The translations under genes and the position numbers were made by a program. A stretch of 64,000 bases of DNA from Cordylochernes scorpioides (taxonomy: Eukaryota > Arthropoda > Arachnida > Pseudoscorpiones > Chernetidae): NCBI GenBank assembly GCA_030710605.1, contig CP092869.1, forward strand, positions 14,143,295 to 14,207,294, in the 5' to 3' direction. The notes under the pieces were generated by a model. That model was not told the DNA's origin, searched no databases, and worked only from the letters and a program-made list of their open reading frames with translations. Shown here piece by piece: positions 34,620 through 45,855 of the stretch; the stretch's first letter is position 1; every line of letters starts with the position of its first letter.

Positions 34620-34806
34620 TAAAAATATAAAGGGTAGCAATGCGTTTCTTTATTCGTGAAAGTGCAAGCTTTCGGAACTTTATAATCCTTCCACAGGCAT
34701 AGAGCTATGCCCGAGGAGCTCTATGCCTGTGGAAGGATTATAAAGATCCGAAAGCTTGCATTTTCACGAATAAAGAAACGCCTTGCTACCGTTTAAATTT
34801 TTATTT
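34620..34806. repeat. Near-perfect hairpin element, unit 1
   Basis: Arms GTAGCAATGCGTTTCTTTAT, AAGCTTTCGGA, CCTTCCACAGGCATAGAGCT and complements; loop ATGCCCGAGG. Each arm contains CTGTGGAAGGAT...ATCCGAAA. A related single arm is at 36660-36740. Confidence 0.8.
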
Positions 34807-34810
34807 TATA

Positions 34811-36900
34811 CTTTATAGAAATTTTATCTTTTAATGGAATACATTTTTTTATTCCAACCTTGCTGTTGTCCCTGGAATATAGGTCACGTTGACTTCCCTG
34901 GACGCTGTAGCATTTATATCAATATTTAGTCCATAAGTCTCCTTGATGGGGAGCTGCTTTCATCGGTTGGCTATCAACCACATGGAAGTCAGACTTTGTC
35001 CTTCTTTAATGTAAATATGCAGCAAATAATTTGTTAATATAATGTCTTGGCAGTAAATCTTGTGGCTTGGCAGTGTGGAATGGCATACATTAAAATGTAA
35101 AATGTGTTTGAAGTCTAAAATGTTGTCTTAAAAATGCAAAGCACTATGTATAAAGGCATTTCTTAAAACTTTTTATTTTCTATTTGTTATCATTCATTTT
35201 AGTAGTGAAAAATATGCTATGGGGGGATTATTTGGAATTAATTTTTGCCTTATTTCCCAATTTTTTTATTCCCATCCCTCTAAGATGACTTTTCTCTTAT
35301 AAATTGTATAACACATACACCACATTATAGATAATGAAATCGTTAATAAATATTTGAAAATAAAGATGTTTTTATTCATATAAAAATATACCTAATAGAA
35401 TGTTAGGTTGACAAAACAGGAAAATGTACAGTTCGACAAATATCTCTAATGTGTATAATTATTCTAATTATATGTTTTTTTTTTTCAAATCATAGATAAA
35501 TAAAAAAGACAATAAAAATCGATTCAATTATGAAACCAGACGATGACGAAGAGAACAAGGGAACGCCCCTATAATTGTGACGTAATGACTAACCAATAGA
35601 ATATAGCGAAAGCTCAAATTGATAGGTAGCTCACTCCAGTTTGACTATTTGTCAAATTAACAATCACTCCCGATTTAACGAAGTAAAAAAGAGCAAACCA
35701 CGGTATATCGAACTCCATGGTGTAAATCTACTATGCATTAGCGAGCCATCTCTTATAAGGAATTGAAAATATTTTTGACGCGTATGATTCTTTTTGAAAC
35801 AAATCAATTTTCTACTGCCCTTACCTCAATGATAAAGTAATGGAAGAACCTGGCTCATCAGTGGTAAACCATCCCAGCGGTTTCCCCAGTTTAATCTACC
35901 ATACCTCTGTAATATTGTATTGGGCTGTTTTGTTTTCATACTGATACTGATGCTGAACTCTTGTAAAAGGTATCTTAAAAATTAACTCAAAATTAAATAT
36001 TTAATAAAATAGCGCTCAAATATTTTTTTATGTCTTCTCTACGAACCATGTAATATACATATTTAAAATATATAGCTATTAGCAATCAAACATTCATTTA
36101 TTTTTGTGAATATACTCTTAGAACAATTAAAAATATATGCGGCAATATATGGAAATATAGTTAGACTATCTAGATATGCAAAATGGGGATGTAGATATAA
36201 ATTTGATGAGAAAATGTTGTGACTTTTAGCTATCCTAAAAAGTAGATATATTAAAATTGTCCCATCATTCTGTTAATGCAAAAATTAATATTCCCTAAGA
36301 GTTTTTATATGACGTCTATAGACAACCCTCTACCCTTGATCCATCAATGTTTAAAACTATGAAGATGCTCGATAATTATGTATATTTCTGTCAATTATAC
36401 TAATTATTGTTCTTAAACAAAAATAACTCCTTTTCTGCACTGCTTGTATATAAGTTCATGTTAAGCCCTTCCTTTCTTTTTTCCCCCTTATTTGAAACAC
36501 TGTAAATAACATTGCTGATTACTGGTACTATTACTGTTATTCCTGTATGTAACCTACATTTCTGCTTGGAGAATCTGTATAAGACCAAAAGGTCTTGAAA
36601 AGACTTATAAGAAATTTCTCCTGAATTGGTTATAATAGATGATAAAATAAGGAGAAAAACGTTTCTTTAATGAACGGATTCGTGACAAGCTTTCGGGCTG
36701 TCAAGCCCTTCAACAGGTACAATCTATCAAAAGGTACAAACCAAAAGGTCTTAATAAAACTTGTTGTTATTTTTAAGTTTTATCTTTTAAAATAAGATTG
36801 GGGTGTTTATGTGACGTTCGCGGAAGTCAACAAAGAGAGAGCAAATAAAAGTCGTATACTTTTTTATTAGATGAAGAGAATAAATAAATAATAAATTATG
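34811..36900. other. Unit 1 spacer with minor repeat pieces
   Basis: 34930-35000 carries GCTGCTTTCATCGG...AAGTCAGACTTTGTCC, distantly like family T. 35777-35930 is a B-family MITE fragment. 36570-36760 has a short hairpin GTATAAGACCAAAAGGTCTT and ACAAGCTTTCGGGCTGTCAA. 35500-35770 is the least AT-rich part but has no ORF. No gene supported. Equivalent regions: 45860-47951 and 56907-58996. Confidence 0.4.
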
Positions 36901-37073
36901 AAAAGAAAAAGGCATCTCTTTATCGTGCAGCTGAAAGTTGCTGATGGCTTGCGCATTCTATCGGAATAAATATCTATCTTAATTAATTATCTAAGATATT
37001 TATTCCGATAGATGGCGCAATCCATCAGCAACTTTCAGTTGCCCGATAAGGAGATGCCTTTTCTTTTCTTTTT
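36901..37073. repeat. MITE family C, unit 1
   Basis: Arms GGCATCTCTTTATCGTGCAG...ATTCTATCGGAATAAATATC and complement; centre TTAATTAATTA. Confidence 0.8.
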
Positions 37074-37281
37074 TGAAATTTAATATTGTGATTGGAGAAA
37101 ACTCTCTCCACTTTATTCCTCTCTCTGAATATACTTTTATTCACACTATTAATTATATTGCTGCACTGCACATTAGGTATTGTAAAACACCTTGTGTAGT
37201 GTATTTGCATGCTTGGATATTTGTAGAAATGCAAATATCCTCCTTTACATACTCAATTATTGCTTCAGCAATATGTAGATA

Positions 37282-37428
37282 CAGTTAAACCTGTCTATAG
37301 CGCCTTCCTCTCTATAGCCCCCAATTTTAAACATTTTACATAAAAAGTGACCTGTCTATAGCACCCCCTCTCTATAGCACCCTATTTTGGTGAGTTCCGA
37401 GAGGTGTCGCTATAGACAGGTTTAGCTG
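37282..37428. repeat. Short Tigger-like MITE, unit 1
   Basis: CAGTTAAACCTGTCTATAGC at the left, GCTATAGACAGGTTTAGCTG at the right, TA on both sides. The right end runs directly into the 37-bp minisatellite. Confidence 0.8.
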
Positions 37429-37431
37429 TAT

Positions 37432-38018
37432 ATAGCGGCACTAGTAGCCAGTCAGTAGAAACCTATCTATAGCGGCACTAGTAGCCAGTCAGTAGAAACC
37501 TATCTATAGCGGCACTAGTAGTCAGTCAGTAGAAACCTATCTATAGCGGCACTAGTAGTCAGTCAGTAGAAACCTATCTATAGCGGCACTAGTAGAGTAG
37601 CCAGTCAGTAGGAACCTATCTATAGCGGCACTAGTAGCCAGTCAGTAGAAACCTATCTATAGCGGCACTAGTAGTCAGTCAGTAGAAACCTATCTATAGC
37701 GGCACTAGTAGTCAGTCAGTAGAAACCTATCTATAGCGGCACTAGTAGCCAGTCAGTAGAAACCTATCTATAGCGGCACTAGTAGTCAGTCAGTAGAAAC
37801 CTATCTATAGCGGCACTAGTAGCCAGTCAGTAGAAACCTATCTATAGCGGCACTAGTAGCCAGTCAGTAGAAACCTATCTATAGCGGCACTAGTAGCCAG
37901 TCAGTAGAAACCTATCTATAGCGGCACTAGTAGCCAGTCAGTAGAAACCTATCTATAGCGGCACTAGTAGCCAGTCAGTAGAAACCTATCTATAGCGGCA
38001 CTAGTAGCCAGTCAGTAG
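37432..38018. repeat. 37-bp minisatellite, 16 copies, unit 1
   Basis: Monomer TAGCGGCACTAGTAG(C/T)CAGTCAGTAG...AACCTATCTA. Copy 5 has a 5-bp AGTAG expansion. AACCTATCTATAGCG resembles the MITE terminus AACCTGTCTATAGCG next door. Confidence 0.95.
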
Positions 38019-38888
38019 GATATTTTAATAAACTATATTTCCTAAGTCCGTGGCCTAATAGAAATAATCTTGTCAACACCTGGCTACATCTCTATCTAGT
38101 GACACAACACCTTGGTTCATATAAATTCTACAAGGTCGCAGTCAGCGTTCGGAGGAGAATAATGCAGTCGCAGAATGTCGTGGTCCATTTGGACGAGGAA
38201 AGCGAAGACTAGAACGTGTTTGATTTCACATTCGTATTTTCAGTGATACGTTAACCTTGACGTATGTACGGTGTGGCCACTGGATATGTGTCGGGCCTGG
38301 AGGCTGTTGTTTGGTTCTTACTGCCTGAAGTATAGATGCTCTATCTATGCTTCCTTCCTGTGGTGAATCTGTATAAGACCGGTGGTCTTAATAAAGCTGT
38401 ATGTGTGAGATGTTGTAAATAAGACTGTATTTTATAGTGGGCTAAACATGGAATCAATACTCGATCGACAATCAATATTAGAAGTTCCACAAAATTGACC
38501 ATGTCATGAAAATGATCGTCAAAATAGTAGTCGTTATTAAGTGGAACGGATTGGATCACCGCCAGTTTCAATAATTTCCAAAGTCTTTGGACTCCGATCA
38601 TAATGACGTTACATTTTATTCAGAAGTTAGATGACTACGCCAAATTGCTGAAAAGTTTGATTCGTAGCAGAAAATACAATATTTCTTTGCAAGCAAGTTG
38701 ACAATTATCCCAGTGTATGAAAATGAGAGTGAGTTTGTGACTTTCTATTTCTGTGGGCGATATAGCTAACCATTGAAATGTTGTCAATATTCACATCTAT
38801 AAAGGAAAGTTCAATTAAATAATAAGATGTGTATGATAGTATTTCTCTCTCTCTATATTTATATAAAAACTATTGTAGACAAATTTTT
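38019..38888. other. Unit 1 spacer, possible retroelement 3' end
   Basis: Contains GAATCTGTATAAGACCGGTG then GTCTTAATAAAGC at 38365-38395, a poly(A)-signal hairpin also seen near 36575, so perhaps a retroelement or gene 3' end. No convincing ORF; a frame of 86 codons at 38341-38601 minus is not supported by anything else. Equivalent: 49065-49934 and 60073-60942. Confidence 0.35.
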
Positions 38889-39341
38889 TGACAATTAAAA
38901 TCATTTTATTGACATCTTGTCCATACATGCAAAGTGCACATTCTGCACTATTTAAAAAAAGATAATATACATTATATACACTATGTACAATGAATATGGC
39001 GCCTCTGCCACCGCTGCAGAGTTTGGTGGAGAATCGCCAGCGGGTCTCCAGCGACACCACGTATTTCGCGATCTACGAAGAATACGTAGAGAAGAAAACT
39101 ATTGTAGAGAGGAGATAGAAGACGCTGTTGTGTCCCTTTCTAAGAGGGAGAATCGTAGATCCTTCGTAGATAGGAAAATACGTGGTGTCGCTGGAGACCC
39201 GCTAACAATTCTCCACCAAACTCTGCAGCGGTGGCAGAGGCGCCATATTCATTGTACATAGTAATTATCTTTTGTAATTAGTGCAGACTGTGCACTTTTG
39301 CATGTATTGACAAGATGTCAATAAAATTATTTTAATTGTCA
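38889..39341. repeat. Inverted pair of putative LINE 3' tails, unit 1
   Basis: Arms of about 170-195 bp: 38889-39083 and 39174-39341, containing GCGCCTCTGCCACCGCTGCAG, CAAAGTGCACA and an outward-facing AATAAAAT...TTAATTGTCA end. The tails point outward from a 90-bp non-palindromic centre. Confidence 0.75.
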
Positions 39342-39570
39342 TTTCTCTAAGAGGGAGGACGTCCTCAAATACCCCTGTCGCCTGAGCAGAGGTCTGAAGG
39401 AATTCCTCGGTATGGCAATAGTCGGGGAGATCTACGTCTGTCCGACTTCAGGGCGGAATGTGACATCGAACCAGACGACCCTCAGTGGAATTCGTATGAT
39501 GAGAATAATTTGTAATTTTCAATTTTATCTCTTCATATATTTAACCTTATATATGAACGATTAATAAATC

Positions 39571-40300
39571 AGTTTCAATCTCAATCTCTCTCTCTGGCTC
39601 CTTCCCCGGGGGGTCAGTGCCTGCATTGGGGACTTCGCTGGCCCTGCCCCTCCCCTCACTCGGCCTACGCGCTGCGCCCTGGCTGACCGTCGTCTTATCG
39701 ACGAAAATCTACGCGGGACCTACCGAGTAAACACCATCGGCCAGGCCGTAGTGCTGCGCGGGACGACTACGCCGTTCTTGCGAGTTATCACCCGAACTGC
39801 CCGTCGCATGTTAGAGCGCCCACGCCTGACTGCCCTGCCCATCGTCCAGTTCGCTAGAAGGTGGGAGGAACATATAAACCTACCCATCAACATCGGCTGG
39901 TCGTCGCTCCGGCGCTGCGCCTTCTCCGGGCACAACGCGGACGTGGCAGTGAGGCTAGCTCTGCACGCCCTGCCCCATCAAGCATCGGCACAACAGTCTT
40001 GCATCGCCTGTGGGTCCGGCGACCTGTCGCTGGTTCACCGGTACGGGTCCTGCCGCTACATCAGGCCTCTCATCCGGAAGGCATTTACCATAATCGGGCG
40101 GTCCCCTGACCTGCAGGATTGGGTCTTCGGGCATGGCCTAGACGATGACGCCTTGGTCATCCTGGCGTCTGCCAAGACACGAATCTATAGATACTTCCTC
40201 GGCGTGGAACTGAGGAGTGTTCAAGAAGACCTTGTCTGGAGGAGAACTCTCTCAAGTGGGGAAGCCTTCCTTGCTGAGGAAATTTGTACACATACACAAC
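39571..40300 (+). pseudogene. LINE C-terminal fragment, GC-rich, unit 1
   Basis: Open for about 240 codons: ALADRRLIDENLRGTYRVNT, LPIVQFARRWEEHINLPINI, then CIACGSGDLSLVHRYGSC (C-x2-C-x8-H-x4-C, the zinc-binding end after a LINE reverse transcriptase), and [22 protein letters not shown] and endonuclease are absent. Strikingly GC-rich against AT-rich surroundings. The frame reads into the Tigger-like element of the next unit and stops there, so the natural 3' UTR (seen at 5617-5900) is cut off. A short block at 39345-39560 before it, ending TTAATAAATCAG, may be another element's 3' end. Confidence 0.8.
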
Positions 40301-40306
40301 TATATA

Positions 40307-41447
40307 CAGTCGAACCTCTTTAATTCAACACCCCAAGGGATCAGAGCTTTCGGTTGAATTAAAGGAAGTGTTGAATTAAGGTGAGATGATTAGGTAATCA
40401 TCTAACTCGCTAAAATAATCTTTTTTTAAAATAGCCTTGTAATATAAATTAATGATATTAATTGAAACCATTGTGTGTTTTTATTTTATTTTCATGATTA
40501 ACTTTTAGTATCAGGGACAAAATGGCATTAATACATATTTTAGAAACAAAAATAATCGTAACAAATAAATTTACTGGCAATGTGTTTCTTTTCAGTAATA
40601 TAATCAAATATTAACTCTACAGACATTAAAATATTAAATATAATATATTAAATAATATTTTATTCTAATTGAAAAATATAGCAGTTGAAAGGAAATAAAT
40701 ATGGTAAATAAAAAGAAAATTTTAAAATATTATTTAAAAATTATCATGAAGATCTTTTAAAAAATTCCTTTATAGATGTCTGTTTTTGCACTGAAATCCT
40801 ATTCAGGATGTATTCCAAACGGTCATTTTGAAAAAACATGCATGTCTTTCTTCTTCTAAAATGTTTTTTTAATAAATAAATTTTAATGTATTAAAGTCAT
40901 CCACTGCTGCTGCAGGTATTATTGATTTTGTGTTTAAATCTTTTATAATAACACAGAAATGGAATATTGAAATAAAATGTTATCATAATCATTGTGGCTA
41001 CATTTTATAAAGATTTATTTATTTAAAAGAAATTATTTATAAATTTAAAAATGGCTAAAATATTTCAATGTTAAAAATAAAAAAATAAAAATTATTATTA
41101 GTTAGCGCATGATGCCGAAATTCCCGCGTAAAAAAACAACAATAACATCCGCGAAATTGCGCAACGGCACTGCAAAGTGAAACTTAAACTAACCAGAAAC
41201 CAAAAGTGCGCAGCGCGATCCGATCGGCGCCCGCCGTAATACCGTTTAGCGGTAAAGTTGCATGTAAAATAACATTCAACTGTCGAAATTCGAATTTTAA
41301 AATGGTCGAACTATCGGAACTGTCGTATTATCGATACTGTCGAATTACGGTTTGTTATTTGATAGGCCGGAGGTCGGGACATCGGAACATGGTCGAATTA
41401 TCGCCGAGTGTCGAATTGGGGTGTGTCGAATTAACGAGGTTATACTG
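40307..41447. mobile_element. Tigger-like element, array copy 2
   Basis: As copy 1 but 21 bp shorter. Here the left side is LINE coding sequence (CACACAACTATA), so the element appears inserted at a TA in the LINE tail. Confidence 0.75.
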
Positions 41448-42455
41448 TAAGTAATTTTATAAAGAGATTTTTCCCGTCGATTATTATTTAGCTGGTTATC
41501 GTTTTTTATTACATAATTTATAAACTTCTGATAATATGAAACGGCCTATTTTATAGCTTAAATTATTTTTCCACGCACAATATTTATTTTAATATAGTAA
41601 ATAGCACAAATATTACCCCTGGATCGTTTAATTATCGATATTCGTTTTAAAATATTAGTTATATACACAATTTCGTTAAACTATTGATAAATTTATAATT
41701 GCTCTTAAATTATTTTGTCAACTCACATTATTTTAGTCTTAATTAGTACACTATATTTTCTTTTAATCGCCAACTTATTAATATATTTTGTTTACAAATA
41801 TGGCCGCGCTTTAGAACGTTCATTTGTGCTACACCAAAATGGTAAAAACAATAATTTTTCAACATATGCCTAAATATATAATTATATCATATTTTATTTA
41901 TAATTAAATTTTAAAATCTCAATATACTTATATTTTAAATTATCTAATACTGCATTCGAGAGAGATTAACTATATAAAAAAAAGATTAATATTTTAAATT
42001 TAATTTACAAAATTTTTCCGATGTGTACTGAATAAATATAAGGATTTGGCGCCCCATCATTACATTATAAATGAAACGATATTTTATCGCGATTAAAAAG
42101 CTAAATAAAACAACTTCCTACTGTTCTTAATGCGATGTAAAATTGTTGGGTGGAACTGGGTCATTAGTGGGTCAGGTAAAATTGCACTCAAGTAAATCCT
42201 GGATATTGCTCGGGACATTTGTGACAAGTTAGGAATGATAAATCTATAAGTAAATATATTAAAATATTATTTTTGGCCAACACCCACCTCAGCACAATCT
42301 TGAACGCTTACATGAGTATTTTAGATGGTAAAGCACCATCTAGTGGAACAAAAATCAACTAAACTTTTATTTAGGCTTGTTTTATACTATTTGGCCAACC
42401 CATTTTCTTGATTTTTAATATACATAAATATAATAAAACAATATATATATATATA

Positions 42456-43116
42456 TGTCATAATTTGTACATAACTGGATGCAAACCCGCCCCAATATGT
42501 ATGCAATGTATGTTTTAAAAGATTTTAATAAAGACAAGGCTTAAGAAATCTGGGAGAGAAAGGCCAAGAGAGGAAGCAATCATTAGCAGGTTTTATTATC
42601 CAGGAACTCAAAATTGGGTTCAAGAACCTAGTATTTCCTGGGTCAGGTCAGGACAAGTCCAGAACAAAAGGACAGCAAAGGCCCAATCAGAGCATAGGAA
42701 CATTAGTTAGGAACCAATGGGAATCGAGCACCCCTGGAAATTCATCCAATGAGAGCCGGGAATAGCTTTCGTCTTAAATCGGGAACGAAGTATAGGCAGT
42801 TAGGAGTGTGGCACCATAGAGTCAAGCTGGGACCTGGACAGCAACGAGTTAGGAGCCAACCACCCTTTCCCCCACGAACAGATAAGTCCCATCGTCAATA
42901 ATGTGAACAGTTATAGTCAATAGACAACTCAGCAAAATAGTTTCAACTCCTTTTCTCCCTAGATTGCTAGCCTTTTTCCAACCCAAATTCTGTGTTTTTC
43001 GTTATTTTCCCCTGTGAGAACACCTTAACACTACAAACGACTGCGCCCATCAATTCAATCAATCACCAATCAATTCAACCAGCCAACTTCAAAAGGTAAT
43101 TCGCACCGATCCCACA
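42456..43116. repeat. Possible solo LTR, unit 2
   Basis: Same 661-bp block. Confidence 0.35.
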
Positions 43117-43286
43117 TATATATATATACAACAGGTCTCATGGCTAGTATGGGATGTTAATATGGGACTGATATATTTTGTATGAATTATGCCTTTAATA
43201 TTCTCTGTCTAAATAACATTCTTTTAATGTCATATTCCGAAGAGACTTTGTTTTTGTAAATGTGGATTTGGGTTCTTTGCAGAAGG

Positions 43287-43784
43287 CTAATGAAGACGTC
43301 CTTCTTTTGTGATATTTTCCTTTTTTGGATGAGGTAGCGCGTCAACTTGGAAATTAGTATAAAGTAACTCGTATAACAAGGAATATTTCGAATTTTTTCG
43401 GTTATGATCTCCTTTGGCTATACTTGTTGATACTTCCCTGGGGGATTCCCTAGAAAATGGCGATTTATCTCTACTTTGGTTTTGAAGCGAATAGAAATAT
43501 TGTTCATCATCTTGGAATTTGGGCATATTCTGTATGGAGTTGGACTTTGGAATACTGCTGTCCCATGTTAAGGTTTTGCGACTTGTGGCTTTACCAGAAT
43601 GGTGGTGATGGTGGTGTGTCGGGGACCTATGACTCCCAGTTGGCTTAATAATAGGTACAAGATCGCGTGGCTTGATTTCGACGTTGCACTTTTTTTCCGT
43701 AACATGTTGGCATTTTCCTTTGGTAAGTTTTGCTAATTCCATTAACGATTCTTTTTTAATTTCATTTGAAGGTTTCCATAGCAT
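43287..43784 (-). CDS. Unrecognised 165-codon ORF, unit 2
   Basis: Identical predicted protein to the unit 1 copy. Confidence 0.35.
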   Translation of the reverse strand: MLWKPSNEIKKESLMELAKLTKGKCQHVTEKKCNVEIKPRDLVPIIKPTGSHRSPTHHHHHHSGKATSRKTLTWDSSIPKSNSIQNMPKFQDDEQYFYSLQNQSRDKSPFSRESPREVSTSIAKGDHNRKNSKYSLLYELLYTNFQVDALPHPKKENITKEGRLH

Positions 43785-43840
43785 AATCTTTTAGTAAAAT
43801 ATCCATTTTCATGGTATAAATTTTCAAATTATATATTATT

Positions 43841-44215
43841 TCATATATATAATTTTTTAAATAGATATATTAAATCATTAAAGGACGCTCTATAAAAATC
43901 TCGTTTCCAGCGGTCCAACAATGGGTCAGTCAGTTGGGAAGTGAGGTAGAAGGCGGGTCTGCTTTGAGACTCTGTCCGAATTTTGTGTTTCCTCAGATAT
44001 TTAGGTTTGCTTTCCCCTCCCCTGACTCTTTGAGACGGAGTCCATAGCATCGGCAGACCAGTTCCTGGCAGGGCTTGGACCATTAGCTCGGCCGAGTCAT
44101 CGAGCGAGTTGGATGCTCTGGTTGTGCCAGAAGAGTGGAATAGGGCTTCTACGGGAGGCGAAGCGCCACTATAAATAAAGGCTAACGAGTCGAGCAGGTA
44201 CCTCCTGGGTGGCAT
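43841..44215 (-). CDS. Unrecognised 124-codon ORF, unit 2
   Basis: Identical predicted protein to the unit 1 copy. Confidence 0.4.
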   Translation of the reverse strand: MPPRRYLLDSLAFIYSGASPPVEALFHSSGTTRASNSLDDSAELMVQALPGTGLPMLWTPSQRVRGGESKPKYLRKHKIRTESQSRPAFYLTSQLTDPLLDRWKRDFYRASFNDLIYLFKKLYI

Positions 44216-44301
44216 GGAAACCCTTTGCGAAAATATTCATAACCTGGTCTGGTGATGCATGGACTTCTTGAGATAAACAAAAATTATTGAAGACATACAT
44301 A

Positions 44302-45209
44302 GTGTGATCAATAATTTCCAGGAATGTTAAATATTTAAAGAAATACAAAAGTATAATAAAGTTTTATTTAAAATTTCTCAAAATGATCACCGTCACTATC
44401 TATACACTTGTTCCATATTTTTTTCCAGATATCAAAACACCTCTGAAAATCCTCATTTCCAGGCTTTTCAAAATATTCTTCGTATTCTCTTTTATTTCAG
44501 GTATTGACTCAAATCAACGTCCTCTTTCAAGACTTTTTTAATTTAAGGGTTAAGGAAAAAGTCGTTGGGAGCAAGGTCAGGAGAATAGGGTGGCTGGGGT
44601 AATAAAGCAATTCCGTTTTTAGCCAAATAGAGTTGTATAGTGACGGCCGTATGTGGCCGTGCGTTTTCATGATGCAAGAGCCAATTTTTCCGATACCATT
44701 TTCGGGTCGTTTCTGACGCACAGCCTCCCTTAAACGTCGCAATACATCAAGATAGTAATGTTGATTAATGGTCTGACACTCGGGCACGAATTCATAGTGT
44801 ACCAATCCCTTCACATCATAGAAAGTAATAAGAAGACACTTAATCTTCGATTTGATCATCCTTGCTTTCTCTCGCTTGTTCGGCCATCTTTAAATCGTGC
44901 AATCGTGATTGGGCATCTTCTTTAAAAGCCTGTTTCAACATTTGAAATGATTCGGAAGCTGTTTTCCTTTATTTAAAGCAAAACTCTATGTAGACTCGCT
45001 GTTTTTCAATACAGTCCATACTGAATTTAGAACATGTTCTGATATACTCGAGCTTATAAATTCGAAAAAACGTGAGCGCGTGCCTCTGTGTGATCAATTA
45101 TTTTTCTACGTGTTAATAAATGTTTTATCTATAATGTCCTTATAAAATGATTTCATTATTTTGAATATTTTACGTGATCCAGTCTCATTCCTGGAAATTA
45201 TTGATCATA
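44302..45209 (-). mobile_element. Mariner element, unit 2
   Basis: Same deletion and stops as unit 1. Confidence 0.88.
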
Positions 45210-45303
45210 CGTTGTATATATAGAGATCTTATCACAACCAAAACTTTCAAATAGTCCTGAACGATGATTTTAGATGATATTTTGTTTTTCAACAGTAAAA
45301 TTT

Positions 45304-45626
45304 TGTAGAACGACATTTGAAAATTATCCCGCATGTGTTTCTTTAAACCAAAAATATAAATTTATTTTAAGGAGAAATAACGATTATTTCTAACCTTAGG
45401 GATGAAGTATGAAAGGATGAATTGTGAAGAGTAATGATAAACGGAAAAATAAATAGTTCCCATCCCTGGACACTTTTAATTTTCCGTTTATAATTACACT
45501 TCACAATTCATCCTTTCATACTTCACCCCTAAGGTTAGAAATAATCGTTATTTCTCCTTAAAATAAATTTCGATTTTTTGTTTAAAAGAAACACACGCGG
45601 GATTATTTTCAAATGTCGTTCTACAA
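45304..45626. repeat. Inverted SINE palindrome, unit 2
   Basis: As unit 1. Confidence 0.75.
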
Positions 45627-45668
45627 TCATAGGCCGCATTATATTGTATTGGTAAAATTTTAATAAAA

Positions 45669-45855
45669 TAAAAATATAAAGGGTAGCAATGCGTTTCTTT
45701 ATTCGTGAAAGTGCAAGCTTTCGGAACTTTATAATCCTTCCACAGGCATAGAGCTATGCCCGAGGAGCTCTATGCCTGTGGAAGGATTATAAAGATCCGA
45801 AAGCTTGCATTTTCACGAATAAAGAAACGCCTTGCTACCGTTTAAATTTTTATTT
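45669..45855. repeat. Hairpin element, unit 2
   Basis: As unit 1. Confidence 0.8.

Larger units (their letters stand above)
29210..40300. repeat. 11-kb tandem unit, copy 1 (11,091 bp)
   Basis: Starts at the Tigger-like terminus TATATACAGTCGAACC and ends in the LINE C-terminus ...CACACAAC. Copy 1 differs most from the others: an extra 20 bp at about 30135-30160 (a doubled CGATCGGCGCCCGCCG), an extra 21 bp near 32145-32168, and CAATTGTCG where the others have CAACTGTCG. Confidence 0.95.

Noticed and set aside
37432-38018. CRISPR-like regular repeats
   Set aside because: Repeats are directly adjacent with no unique spacers; it is a minisatellite in an animal genome.
38983-39261. 92-codon ORF repeated in each unit
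   Set aside because: It reads through both arms of an inverted repeat; no protein features of its own.
41206-41454. 82-codon ORF repeated in units
   Set aside because: Lies in the subterminal repeats of the Tigger-like element and ends at its terminus; low-complexity frame without support.
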